A program made the translations under genes and the position numbers. From NCBI GenBank assembly GCA_037176725.1, contig JAZBRS010000020.1, forward strand, positions 59,672,001 through 59,736,000: a DNA stretch of 64,000 bases, read 5' to 3'. Source of the stretch: Posidonia oceanica. Taxonomy: Eukaryota > Streptophyta > Magnoliopsida > Alismatales > Posidoniaceae. Shown one piece after another: positions 23,880 through 34,987 of the stretch; position 1 is the first letter of the stretch, and the number at the start of each line of letters is the position of its first letter. Under the pieces are notes generated by a model. The model had not been told where the DNA came from and did no database searches. It saw only the letters and a program-made list of their open reading frames with translations.

Positions 23880-24135
23880 TCTCTTTGATCTCATGGTATC
23901 AGGGAATAGAGGTGCGCCAGGTGGGATCTTGCTGATGGGCCAGAGTCCCTGCACCTCAGTCACATACTCATGGGTGCACGTTGAGCCTTTTGCAGCCGTG
24001 ATATCCGTCAGAACATGCAACAGCATAAACACCCTAATTGGTTCAGGCTTTCTTTGACCTCCTGGTATCAGGGAATAGAGGTGTGCCAAGTGGGATCTTG
24101 CTGATGGGCCAAAGTCCCTACACCTCAGTCACGAT
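23880..24135. repeat. ~255-bp insertion in element B bounded by ~80-bp direct repeats
   Basis: Two direct repeats of about 80 bp (about 23885-23965 and 24053-24133) share CTCAGTCAC, GGGATCTTGCTGATGGGCC and TGGTATCAGGGAATAGAGG. They flank about 90 unique bases. Element A lacks the segment (its sequence runs directly from GTGAGAAAGAGA to GCCACCGACCAC at about 3270). The layout resembles a tiny terminal-repeat element or a tandem duplication of captured DNA; a coding role is not supported. Confidence 0.55.
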
Positions 24136-24497
24136 GTTCTCATTCTTAGCTCGGGATGAGGCCTCAGCTTTGCAAAACATAGCCTTTGGCTACATGTGGG
24201 TAGCAGAAGTGTTGGATGTAGCTTTGTAGCCTCTGTATTAATTCCTCGGGGACCAGCTACTGCTATTAACACTCTCGGGTTGATTTTTCTTTTCCCCTCT
24301 TGAGTGACTGGAGTTGCATCTAGCCTGCCAGGGAGGTAGAGTTGTTGTTTGCACAAGGGATTGGAGTGTGGGGCCAGGTCCTCTTGATAATGTTTCCCGT
24401 GCAGTTGGCGATGTGGTGTTTGGAGATGAAAGTGGAGGGGGCTTCGATGCTTGTCCGGGTCACTCCTCTCATGGGTGTCTTCCTTCTTCAACTTCAT
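24129..24497 (-). pseudogene. Possible conserved downstream ORF of gag-only elements (copy in B)
   Basis: An ATG-initiated frame of 122 codons on the minus strand, colinear with 2888-3340 of element A. It is basic (many Lys, Arg, His), Pro-rich, without signal peptide, membrane segment or domain I recognise. The 3' end is cut by the ~255-bp insertion described at 23880-24135, beyond which the homologous sequence (KRATDHN) resumes. Function unknown. Similarity between A and B is strong, but codon-level selection has not been tested. Confidence 0.35.
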
Positions 24498-25277
24498 TCT
24501 TCATTTTTTCTTTTATGCCCAGCATGCATATCTTGTTATCATTTTTTTTTGTTCACATGATCTCAATTCTTTTGGATATGCATGTCTTCACCCTCTTGGG
24601 GTAGCGGTCTCGGATGAGGTGTTAAGAGTTCGGCTGGTCGGTGTACACCCTTAACTTCTGTTGTGTGTACTGGCAGCCTCTAGCTATGCTCTGCTCTGCT
24701 TTGGTCCTTTCCATGTCTAGTGGACTCTCTTGATTGGATTGACCTCGCTTTTGGAGTTTTGAGCTCAGCGAGATACTTTATTCTGCTCTAAGTCTCACTT
24801 TGTAGCCACATGCAATGAGATGGCACTGCTCGGGTGAGTTCTGCCTGTGATTGTCGATGCTTGACATCCTCTCGGCACTGCTTGTTTGTCCAAAGCCGAG
24901 TTTTTGATTATGCAAATGTTTGTGGGTTTTGTATGTTTTAGAAAAGGAAGGGACAAACATATTTTTGGGTTTTTGCATTGGTTTTGTATTTTTTATGTTT
25001 TCGAGGTTTAAGAAAACATAAAATTGAAAGCTAGTGGAAAGGAAAAACATGTTTTTTGTTGTTTTTTATTTTTTTGAGTTGTTTTTTTTTTCTAGTGTTT
25101 TTCCAGGATGCAGGACATGATATGTACATGCGGGAAATGAAAAAATGCATGTTTTTGGATTTTTGATGATTTTATAATTTTTATAGTTTATGATAATGCG
25201 AGAAAATGCAAAAACAAACAAAACCAAAAGAATGAACGACAATGCTTGCGAAGCAATAAAAAGATAAGGTAAGAGAT
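24498..25277 (-). other. Element B post-gag non-coding region
   Basis: Inverse homologue of element A 1909-2887, T-rich on the plus strand (24950-25220) with many short T runs. It lacks the two stem-loop copies that A carries at 2105-2173. No gene. Confidence 0.6.
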
Positions 25278-25283
25278 ACTTAC
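25278..25283 (-). promoter_or_regulatory. Candidate 5' splice donor at the end of element B gag
   Basis: On the minus strand ATAG is followed by GTAAGT, a full match to the plant donor consensus, a few bases after the gag frame ends. It is the positional counterpart of 1903-1908 in element A. Confidence 0.4.
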
Positions 25284-25295
25284 CTATCAGCAACC

Positions 25296-26894
25296 TCAAG
25301 ATGGAGGTGCTGGGCCTGCTCCCATGCTGCTGGCGCTGCCCTGGCGTTTCTGGCCGCTTAGTCCCTTATCCTGGCATAGCCGTTCTGACTGATCCAAGGA
25401 AACGGGAGGCTCAATACATGGGACAACAAATGGGGCTGGAACGAGTACAATGGAGCCAAAAGGGTCGGTCGGGAGAGAAACAGAGTCGGGAGCGATGAGA
25501 TCGATCCCTGAGGATTCGGCGTCGATGAGATCCTAAACGATGCACCGGAGGGCGCAGCAATTATCCATCGTGTGCCTTGTGGCTCGATGGTAGTTGCAAT
25601 ATGTAGTCACATCAAACCACCATGGAAGTGAGTCTGGCGGCGGACGAGCCTTCGGGAGCCTCAGAACTGATGCAACCCGAGGAAAGACGACACGTAGCGG
25701 TTCACAAAGTGGGGTGAAGTCGCGACAGCCTTGTCTTTGTCCCAGTTGCGGTCTTTGCTGAGTCAGCACGACATGATGTGCTGGCTTGTCAGGAGGAGCA
25801 TCAAAAGAGGGCTCAAGAGGAGGGGCAAGAAGTTAAGGCTTCGCCTGGAGCACGACAGAAGGAGGCGATGCAAGAAGGGGAGGCAATGCAGGAGTAGGGA
25901 TCTTGATTGTTCCAATGTCAATGAGATCTTGAACCACATTTTGCAAGGAAAAACACTTGTTCGTCGAGTGTCTGCTGGCTCGCTGAAACTTGTAGAACAT
26001 GTTCGTCTTATACCACCGCGGAAGAGGATCCGGTGGTGGACGAACCTCAGGGAGTGCCAAGAGATGTGCAACCTTGGGGAGGAAAGAGCTGAGTGATTGG
26101 CACAAGGGAGTGAAGGGGGAAGGCCGGCGCCAGGCACGCTTCCTCTCCTGCTGCGGCTCCTGAGGAGTAGGAAACGTGGGCGCAGTGTGGCTAGGGGGCA
26201 CAAACGGAATAGGTGCTGAAGGCATGGGTGTAGAAGGTGCAAGAGTAGATAGCTGGCTCTGCATGGCCTGAGCTAGGGCCTGCATTTCTTGAGCCAGCTA
26301 AGAGAAGGATTGGACCTGCTGGGTTAGGGTGGCTAAGACAATGGAGTCTAGGGTTGTAGAAAATGCAAGAGACTCTGGGACAGACAAGGCCGGGTTAGGG
26401 TGGGCTACCAAAGGTGGCACGATGGGAGAACCTAAGGAAGTGGAGGTAAATGCCTCAGCACGAGGACCCAGGGTCAAACACAAAGGGGACGAAGACAAAG
26501 CTGACAATGGACGCGACACCACAATAGGTGGGGGCGGTGACATCCTGGCTTGAGATATCACAGACGATCCCCGAGGCAGGGGAGCAGACTGTCTAGATAG
26601 AGGGATGACACCTGAGGGTGCAAAAGACATGGTTAAGGAACAAGGAGGCTGACCCACAGATAAAGGAGACACCTAATTGCTCAATCCATCGGTGCCAAGA
26701 TAAAACAGGGGCTGACCCTGTGCCTCGGCATGAGGTGCCACAAGTAGAGAAGGGACAAAGGCCACTGGACCAGGGAGCACTCCTGGAGGAGGTGCTTGGG
26801 GGAAGGGGCGGATGCCAACCAGAAGAAAAGGGGGAGACTGACTATCACCTCTGGAATCCGCGGGAGGCGACGAGCCAAAGGATGGATCCCCCAT
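25296..26894 (-). pseudogene. gag: Element B gag: core domain missing, knuckle module duplicated, four stops
   Basis: ATG at 26894-26892 (MGDPSFGSSPP) opens a Pro/Ser/Ala-rich N-terminal part. One frame runs to TGA at 25298-25296, interrupted at about 26673 (TAG), 26298 (TAG), 25833 (TAA) and 25533 (TAG). After a Gln-rich segment (QALAQAMQSQLS) it goes straight to the C-terminal module; the capsid core seen in A (FRDLC to GEYVGRW) is absent. The C-terminal module occurs twice, 396 bp apart. The first is degenerate (FQRASRHSTNKC near 25985-25953). The second keeps its Cys/His ligands (CNYHRATRHTMDNC near 25598-25557) but has Arg for the usual Gly. A product would be an unusual gag lacking the assembly domain. 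Confidence 0.75.
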
Positions 26895-26985
26895 GGTAAT
26901 GGAGAGGATCCGAACAGGCAAATAGGGAACAGGACAGTCAGAAACTGTATGCCAGGATACAGAGCAGACGCGACCGGAGGGCACA
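26895..26985 (-). other. Element B sequence just before gag, left flank of the Athila insertion
   Basis: Minus-strand leader sequence ending TTCGGATCCTCTCCATTACC before the gag ATG. It continues on the far side of the Athila element at 45458. Confidence 0.6.
26981..26985. repeat. TSD of Athila element D, left copy (GCACA)
   Basis: Compare GCGCA at 45458-45462; the single difference is a CG to CA transition, as expected from CpG decay. Confidence 0.7.
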
Positions 26986-28095
26986 TGATGAGTGCATAAT
27001 TATGTAATTCATAGACCAAATTATCAGATCCATTTGCATAAATATATGTGCTTCCAGACTAATCCTTTCAGGAATTTATTAAAAGCATTCAGTAAAAGTG
27101 ATAGTCAAATAATTCATGCATATGTCATTCCCATTCACGTTTATAAATAATGCTTCTCGAGGGTGTTTTATGCAATTTGTGCAGGAACCAGGTAATTAGA
27201 TAAATTAATAAAGGAGAAGCAAAAATTGGACACAAATCCGTCGGAGGTACTTACGAAAGACAAATCCTGAAAATCAAGTTCTCAACAGATACAGGATAAA
27301 ATTCAAATAAATACAAGATTTCGAATCAGTGCAATCCAAAGATATGGGCGGCTCCCAGGTGTCAGATGGCAGTTTGGGCACCTCCCAGGCGCCCGGATTT
27401 GATATCTTTGATTAATTCTTCCACGTGGATCACGATAACGACATATCTTTTATGTATTTGAATTGAATATTTGTCATTTAAATTGGATTTGTTTCCAAAT
27501 GTAGATTAACCTTGTAAATCTATAAATATACCCAATGTGTTGAGGGGAAGGGGGAGCTTCTACTTTGTATACTTCTTCTCTAGGTCTTCTTCCTCTCTTG
27601 CATGTGTGGGATTTCTCTGGTGTAACTTAGGATATAGGTTCTTCTTGTCTTTTCTTTCATACAAGCTTTGTAACATCAAATTTCAAGCAATGGTATTTTC
27701 ATTTTCTCTCTAAGATTTATTGTTCTTCTCCATCTCTTTTACCTCTTTCTTTAATTTAGCCATTGTCTTTTATTATTAGTTTAGATTTATCTTCTCCATC
27801 TCTTCTACCTCTTTCTTTAATTTAGTCATTGTCTTTTACTATTAGTTTAGATTTAATCATGTTATTGCTTTCATAATTTAGAATAATTTCGTGTAGTCAT
27901 GTTCTTTTAGTTTCTATCTTGGTTTTATTAGTGTAAACAACTCTCTCCACCAATTTACATTCTTCTTCGAGTGAATATACGTCGCGATTTTGAGAAACGA
28001 GATCAAGTCTCTGTGGTTTGACTCCCTCTTGCCCTTGCTACATGTTGGAACCATGCACTTGCGGATTTAAAGTTTCTTCGATTTTAAATCGAACA
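26986..28095 (+). repeat. 5' LTR of Athila element D
   Basis: It starts TGATGAGTGCATAATTATG and ends TTTAAATCGAACA. A TATA-like box (TATAAATA, 27521-27528) suggests transcription starting near 27550; in the 3' LTR this box has decayed to TATAAGTAG. Compared with 44356-45457 the two LTRs are very similar but differ by scattered transitions and an 11-13 base gap near 27355. Confidence 0.93.
27521..27528 (+). promoter_or_regulatory. TATA box of the Athila 5' LTR
   Basis: TATAAATA in the middle of the LTR, within CTATAAATATACCC, upstream of the G-rich GAGGGGAAGGGGGAGC. The position is right for a U3/R boundary. Confidence 0.55.
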
Positions 28096-28101
28096 AGTTT
28101 T

Positions 28102-28119
28102 TGGTGCCGTTGCTAGGGA
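28102..28119 (+). promoter_or_regulatory. Primer binding site of element D (tRNA-Asp type)
   Basis: TGGTGCCGTTGCTAGGGA, six bases after the LTR. The tRNA-Asp complement used by Athila elements is TGGCGCCGTTGCCGGGGA as I remember it. The three differences are all C to T or G to A at CG sites, consistent with methylation decay. Confidence 0.85.
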
Positions 28120-29645
28120 CTTGCGCTTGCATTTCTATTCGACATTTTTATTCTTTGAAGTCATATTAAATTAATATAAAAGAAATAAAAAAATAGAAAA
28201 AAAAATCATTTTATTGAGTTTTTTTCATTCATTGGAGTGTAGAAGCTATATACAATCGGTTTGAGCGATTTCTAAGCTCTCTTCTCCTCTCAACTTTGGC
28301 ACATGTTTTGTGGCTTCCCCCTACTGTTGGAGGACACTTTTGGACAGCAACATTGTTGTTTCATCTCAGTTTGGACAGTCCCTTGGTAGTTGGTTTCGTG
28401 CATCATACGAACAACTAGTAGTTCATTACGACTTGGAGCATACGGTTTGTAGATTCAAGCTTGTGGAGGCTTCGTGCAATACTTGATCCACTTCCTACGT
28501 TGTGAAGTGTAGGTTGGTGTTCTTTAACCCTCTGATTTCTTAGAATTGCATGCTAGGATTTGGAAAATTATTCTTGTTTTATCTATTTTTGATCACTAGA
28601 ATTGCCATTCTCCATGAATAGGGTTTCTTCTTTTGTGATTACTTGTTGATTGCGCTTTTGATTATTAATTTTTAAAACTCATGAATCACAAAGAATATTT
28701 TGGTTTGAACCTCCACACATGAGAAAAGAAAAAAGAAAAAAGAAAAAGAAAAAGAAAAGCCCTTAAACGCACTCAATCACTAATCAACTAAAAACTTGCT
28801 GCATTTAGGACACAATCACTTGCACATGCCATGTTTAGAGATGTCATGTTATTCATGCTTGATTTGATTCTCTCTTAGGCTCACTCACACTTAATCTAAT
28901 TGAACAACTTGTTTGTTTAAAAAGCTTTCTTGTGTGGGGTAGGTTTAAAGAAGGGTTCAATTCATACTACTAATCGGCATAACCCAATTAAGATAAGGTG
29001 GGGATTTCATCACCCTTCCTTGGCTGAGGAAAGAATCAAGTGTCCTAAGAACTTAAATCTAAAATCAATTAGACATCTTCCCTAAGGACCACGGCTCAAT
29101 TAAGACAAGGCCTGTTTTGAGATTTACTCCCTACGGTTATCATTAGTCGGTGGTGTCTAGTAAAGAAGTTCGTGGAGCTTGCTCCCAAGGACCGGGGTTA
29201 TTTAATTGTGTGAGTGCCTGGTGCACTTGGCCCCCACCAGACTTATAATACTTTCCTGGCTTCTGGCTCATGCTAATTGATTAGGGTCAGCTCACTACCT
29301 GTCTTGGACCAATTAGGAGCATCTAAGGAGATTGAGTCACGTTGGGTCTAAGCTAGTGTGTTTTGACTTCTTGTGTGTTTAATTTTTGTTCTTAGAGGTT
29401 AGAATTTCACCCTCCTCTATCTGGTCACCTCTCATCTAAGCCACCTTCTTCTAACTCTCATCTCTTTCATCTATCTGAGTTGGTTCCCCAAGTGCAAGAG
29501 CACCTGGACTAGGGACCCATCAACAAATCGGCTGTTGAGATCACCGTGTCCTGAGTCAGATCGACCCAGGGTGTCAAATTCATCACCTTCTATTTCATCA
29601 TTTTCATTAACTTTAGATTTTGGATCTTTACTCTTTTCACCCCAA
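28120..29645 (+). other. Athila 5' leader
   Basis: About 1.5 kb with no credible frame. It includes an A-rich imperfect GAAAAA tract at 28720-28760, typical of long Athila leaders. Confidence 0.6.
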
Positions 29646-31540
29646 ATGGATCTTGAAGCAAGAGCCAACATGAGAGCATACGTGTAACCTACATGTGTTG
29701 CTCAACCTAGTTGCATTGTGTTGCCTCCAACTAATGTAAATAATTTTGAACTCAAGCCATCAATGTTGTCTTTATTACCCAAATTCTTGGGTACTAAAGA
29801 CCCCTATCTGTTCATCAGAGAATTCAAGGAGGGTTGTCAGCTAGTCAAGTTGCAACAACTAAATGATGATGCCATTAGACTTAGGTTAATTCCTTTCTGC
29901 TTAAAGGATAACACTAAGAAATGGCTATATAGTCGACCGCCTGGGTCGATTGCGACATGGAATCAATTTATGGTTCAATTTCTCCAAAAATTCTTTCCAA
30001 ATAGTAAAACAAACCGGCTTCGCAATGAAATCAGGATGTTTAGATAGAAGGAGAATGAACTGTTTTGTACTGCATTTGATAGATTTCAGGACTTATTAAA
30101 CCAATGCCCTCATCATGGGTTTGAGATCTAGCAGCTGAACTAGATCATCTATAGTGGTCTCACCCTTCCTAAGAAACAATTGGTTGAGTCCATATGTGAA
30201 ACTGATTTTATGGACCAAACACCAGAGGAGGCATGGGCCTTTTTGGAATCACTCTTTGAAAAAACTCAACGATGGATAGATGAGATAGAAAGCCACATCT
30301 CTATTGTGGCAGCTCATCCAATTGCATCGAAAGGAGCCATCCCTATTACTCTTACTATAGGGATGGAAGCTAAAATGGCTACAATTCTGTGTAGGTTAGA
30401 AGCCCTTGTGGTTAAAGAACTCCTAAATCGGTTCATCAAGTCTCCATGTCTGTACCATCTAAGGAATCTTCTGACCCCTTTAAGTGTGTTGACCCTATGG
30501 TTAACAACCCTATGCTTTATGGCATGAGCAAGGATCAGTATTTGGAACAAGTCAATGCCCTACATCAGTTTAAGAAAACCCAGAACAATCCACTCTAACA
30601 CATACAATCCTGGGTAGAGGAATCATCCAAACTTCTCTTGGAGTCAAGGTTCCCACCAAGGAGGACCTTCTCATTTGTTTGTGCCAACTGGGCCTGCGAA
30701 TCAATATGTGCCTTCTTAAGCACCGCATGGGACTAATCACTTCGGTCCCATGTCAACACATCATGCTCCACTTGGTTTCCAACCTGAGCAGTGTTTAAAC
30801 CACATGGAAAAGAGCATCAAGTCCATAGAGCTGATGATAGGTCAGTTAGCTAGTGCCCTTACTAAACGAGAAAAGGGGAAGTTGCCTGGTCAACGCATAG
30901 TTAACCCTAGATAGCCTATGAATCCACCATAAATGCTTGCTCAAGTTCACCACCTAAAACAGTACCCTTTGAATGGTCAGGTTTTCGAAGCTTCTCATAT
31001 CCCTAATGGAGCTTCAGCTCCATTTCAATCTGCACCATCTCACTCTGCTATGCTTAATATGCCTATGTCGCCTTCTAGCATGATTAACCAGCCTGTCCAA
31101 GGTGGACACTTCCAATCCTCTATTCTAGGTCAAAATCAGGCTCAAAACATGACTCCTTAACAAGGCCCGGCCCAACAGCATCACCCTAACCAAGTTAATG
31201 CTATTCACACTCTACGTTCAGGTAGAGCTGTAGACAGTGATGTTCATCTTGCTAGGCCTATTCCTGTCTCTGTGAGCCCATCTAGGGCCCAAACTTCTAT
31301 TTTGCTTGATAAATCTCAAACTATAGTTGAGAAGCCTACTGAGCCAAGTATACTTGCAGCCCCATTCCCTTCATGTTTGACCTCCAAGAAGAAATCGACT
31401 AATGTCGACAAAATCTTGGACGTATTCAATAAAGTTCAGGTCAATGTCCCACTTTTGGATATAGTCCAACAGGTCTCGAGCTATGCTAAGTTCCTGAAAG
31501 ACCTCTGTACACAAAAGCGGACTACTAATATCCCTTAAAA
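29646..31540 (+). pseudogene. gag: Athila gag, broken
   Basis: Capsid precursor of element D. ATG at 29646 (MDLEARANM) is the likely start. TAA follows at 29685, then the gag core (FELKPSML, KFLGTKDPYLFIREF, WLYSRPPGSIATW, FFPNSKTNRL) at 29735-30040. TAG codons occur at 30045 and near 30130 and 30142, at places where Trp or Gln is usual. A frame change occurs around 30470-30525. The C-terminal part (about 30780-31540) is Gln/Pro/Ser-rich and includes KSIKSIELMIGQLASAL and the spacer before protease. Not functional. Confidence 0.8.
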
Positions 31541-32250
31541 GGCTTTCATGGCGGCAAATATCAGCTCCATTCTCACTAGCCCTACCACAGTCAAGTACAA
31601 AGATCCAGGTTGCCCTACTATATATTGTGTAATCGGCACCACCAAGATCGATCATGCCTGCTTGACTTAGGTGCTAGTGTGAATGTAATTCCCTTCTCCG
31701 TATACCAAAAACTAGGTTTGGGGGATATGTGTTCGACAAATGTGACCCTACAGTTGGTGGATCGCTCTATCAAGGTACCTAGAGGTACTATTGAAGATGT
31801 TTTGGTGTGGGTTGGGACATTTGTGTTTCCTGTTGATTTTATCATATTAGACATCCAACCTGTTTCAAATCCCAATGACCAAATCCCTATCATTCTTGGT
31901 CGTCCATTCCTATCCACATCTAATGCTTTGGTCAACTGCCGGAATGGTGTGATTAAATTCACATTTGGGAACTTGATTGAAGAGCTCAACATGTTTCATA
32001 TGGAAGAGCAAGTCAAGAAAATGGGAGAACAACCCTTGGAAATAAACTTCATCCAAGAGGTTGAATCTGAGCTTCCGTATGGTGAATCCCTTGCCATGTG
32101 TCTGTCTCAATGGACGGAAGAATATGAATCTGAAAAATACCTTGAAAATGTCAATAGCCTTTTTGACATAAACCGTCCAGGATGGGACCTGGTGCAACCA
32201 AAAACTTTAAAAGTTACTGAATCGGTTGCACGACCATCTATTGAGGTTCC
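31541..32250 (+). pseudogene. pro: Athila protease domain, frameshifted at its start
   Basis: Aspartic protease that matures the polyprotein. The active-site segment LLDLGASVNVIPFSVY is at about 31658-31705, and the flap/end region (PIILGRPFLSTSNALVNC) at about 31890-31945. The upstream part (YKDPGCPTI) is in another frame; the switch is at about 31660, consistent with loss of one base. The catalytic Asp and Gly are kept. A linker of about 80 residues leads to reverse transcriptase. Confidence 0.85.
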
Positions 32251-33109
32251 ACCTAAAGTGGATCTCAAACCTCTTCCAGAAGGGTTGAAATATGCCTTTC
32301 TCGGATCTTCTGAAACCCTTTCGATGATTATTTCATCTATCTTAAGTGCATCAGAAGAAGAGGAATTTCCGCGAGTTCTTAAAAGTCATAAGGAAGGGAT
32401 TGGTTGGACCATGGCTGACATTAAATGTATTAGCCCATCTATAGCCCAACACCAGATCCACCTTACTAACGAGGCTCGTCCTAGTCATAACCCTCAAAGA
32501 CGACTGAACCCTGTTATGAAGGATGTGGTTCGAGACGATATCATTAAACGTCTCGATGCCGGCATTATCTGCCCAATTTCTGATAGCAAATGGGTTAGTC
32601 CTGTTCAAGTCGTCCCAAGAAATCCAGCATTACAGTAGTTGAAAATCAAGATAATGAACTTGTTCCTACTCGAGTCCAGACCGGGTGGCGAGTTTGCATA
32701 ACCTACCGTAAATTGAATTCAACAACAAGGAAAGATCACTTCTCATTGCCCTTCATTGACCAAATGCTTGAAAGACTAGCTGATCATGAATACTACTGCT
32801 TTCTTGATGGCTATTCGGGATACAATCAAATCCACATAGCTCCTAAAGATCAAGAAGTGACCACCTTTACATGTCCTTTCGGTACCTTTGCGTATCGATG
32901 CATGCCCTTTGGGTTATGCAATGCTCCAGCCACCATTCAAAGGTGTATGATGAGCATCTTCACAGACATGATAGGGATCTTCTTGGAAGTATTCATGGAT
33001 GACTTCTCTATATATGGGTCAAATTTTTCTGAGTGCCTTCACCATCTAGAGTTAGTTCTACTTCAATGGGCATCGTTTTAGGGCACTTAGTTTCTAGCAA
33101 TGGGTTGAG
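32251..33109 (+). pseudogene. Athila reverse transcriptase, two frameshifts and a small deletion
   Basis: Copies element RNA into DNA. Fingers/palm segments: RRLNPVMKDVVRDDI, GIICPISDSKWVSPVQVV (to about 32610), then a one-base loss near 32613 and TAG in the old frame at 32636-32638. The +2 frame resumes with YRKLNSTTRKDHFSLPFID, LDGYSGYNQI and MPFGLCNAPATIQ. The catalytic FMDD is intact at 32992-33003. After LHHLELVL about 18 codons are missing, followed by another one-base loss near 33100 and a return of similarity at DKAKID (33113). Confidence 0.9.
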
Positions 33110-33760
33110 GTGGATAAGGCTAAAATAGACTCTATTGCCAATCTACCACCTCCTAAAACTGTCAAAGAAGTCTGGTCCTTTCTAGGCCATGTAGGCTTTT
33201 ATCGCCGCTTTATTAAGGACTTTAGTCTTAAATCCCCCCCATTAACAAATCTTTTGGCCAAGGACTCAGGCTTTGTTTTTAATGAACAATGTTTAAAAGC
33301 CTTTGAGACCTTAAAGAAGGAGCTCACCTCTACTCCTATCATTTCTGCCCTCGACTGGACTCTTCCATTCGAGCTGATGTGTGATGCATCAAATTATGCC
33401 ATCGGAGCTGTTCTTGGCCAATGTGTAGATAAATTGCCGCATGTGATCTGTTATGCGAGCATGACCTTGAATGATGCGTAGTTAAATTACTCAACAACCG
33501 AGAAGGAATTCTTGGCTATTGTATTTGCATTGGAGAAATTTCGATCTTATTTGGTAGGGTCCAAGGTCATAATTTACACTGATCATGCCACTTTAAGACA
33601 TCTGTTAACTAAGAAAGATGCTAAAGCACGTCTCATTCATTGGATTTTGCTACTCCAAGAATTTGACTTGGAGATCCAGGACAAGAAAGGATCTGAAAAT
33701 GTCATAGCTGATCACTTGTCCCGACTAATTCTCGAACCACCTGAGAACCCCATCCTTGTC
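33110..33760 (+). pseudogene. Athila reverse transcriptase thumb and RNase H
   Basis: Degrades the RNA strand of the RNA/DNA hybrid. The connection region KTVKEVWSFLGHVGFYRRFI begins the segment, then RNase H with MCDASNYAIGAVLG (first catalytic Asp), [17 protein letters not shown] (Glu), YTDHATL (Asp) and [11 protein letters not shown] (last Asp). A single TAG at 33479-33481 replaces the expected Gln codon between MTLNDA and LNYSTTEKE. Apart from that stop the domain looks complete. Confidence 0.88.
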
Positions 33761-34987
33761 AATAAGTCTTTTCCTAATGAGCAACTGATGTCTCTATCAA
33801 ATGGTCATACACCTGGTCCTCCTATCCCTTGGTATGCTCACATTGTGAACTACCTTGTCACAAATTGTGTCCCTGACCACTGGTCCAAACAAGAAAGAGA
33901 TCGGTTTTACTCCCAAATTAAGCACTTCTATTTTGATGACCCCTATCTGTTGAAACATTGTCCAGATCAGATCATTAGGAGGTGTGTGCCTAACAATGAG
34001 TGGCTTAATGTCCTTTCATTTTGCCACGACCAAGCTTGTGGAGGACACTTCGGACCCAATAAAACTACTGCTAAGGTTCTACAGTGTGGATTCTATTGGC
34101 CTACCTTATTTAAGGATGTTGTTGAGTACTGCTCTCGTTGTACTCGTTGTTAGCAAATGGGAACAATTTCACATAGGGACATGATGCCTCTCACCAATAT
34201 CCAATCCGTAGAGCTTTTCAATGTTTGGGGCATCGACTTCAAGGGTCCTTTCCCAACCTCTCAAGGAAATCTGTACATCCTTGTAGCTGTTGAGTATGAG
34301 TCCAAATGGATCAAGGCCATTTCGTTGAAAACGAATGACAACAGAGTGGTTGTCAAGTTCCTTAAAGAACACATCTTCTCACATTTTGGCATGCCTCGCG
34401 TGATTATCAGTGATCATGGGACACATTTTTGCAATCATGCTTTTGAAGCCCTACTTAAGAAGTACAATATCACTCTCCGATCGACAACTCCCTACCACCC
34501 ACAAACCAGTGGTCAAGTAGAAGTGTCTAATTGACAAATCAAGTAGATTCTAGAAAAGACAGTTAACAGGAACCGTAAGGGCTGGTCTGAGAAGCTTCTC
34601 GATGCCTTATGGGCTTTTAGGACTGCCTTCAAAACCAATATAGGGATGTCCCCTTATCGACTGATCTACGGTAAGGCTTGTCATATTCCAGTGGAGTTAG
34701 AACATCGAGCCCGATGGGCCCTTCAACAACTCAACATGGATGTGACTGACGCAGGAAATGTGAGGAAGCTCCAACTATCTGAGTTGGATGAGCTTCACTT
34801 AGAGGCATATGAAAATGCTCGGATCTACAAGGAAAAGACTAAGGTCATTCATGATAAACACATCCTGCGCAAGACTTTTGAGCTCGGTCAAAAAGTCTTA
34901 CTGTACAATTCACGATTACATCTCTTTCCAGGTAAACTGCCGTCTCGTTGGACCGAACCTTTCATTGTGAAGGTCGTGCACCATCAT
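33761..34987 (+). pseudogene. int: Athila integrase, interrupted by element E
   Basis: Inserts element DNA into the genome. The zinc-binding HHCC region is at about 34010-34150 ([12 protein letters not shown] ... YCSRCTRC). The core has D (WGIDFKG, 34235), D (IISDHGTHF, 34412) and E (SGQVEVS, 34520), all present. Stops: TAG 34151-34153 (Gln expected), TGA at about 34532-34534 (Arg expected) and TAG shortly after (Gln expected). The C-terminal part ([21 protein letters not shown]) reads up to VVHHH, where element E enters; the last 19 codons lie at 42796-42855, in phase once the insertion and one TSD copy are discounted. Confidence 0.9.
34983..34987. repeat. TSD of element E, left copy (ATCAT)
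   Basis: Identical to 42794-42798. Confidence 0.9.
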
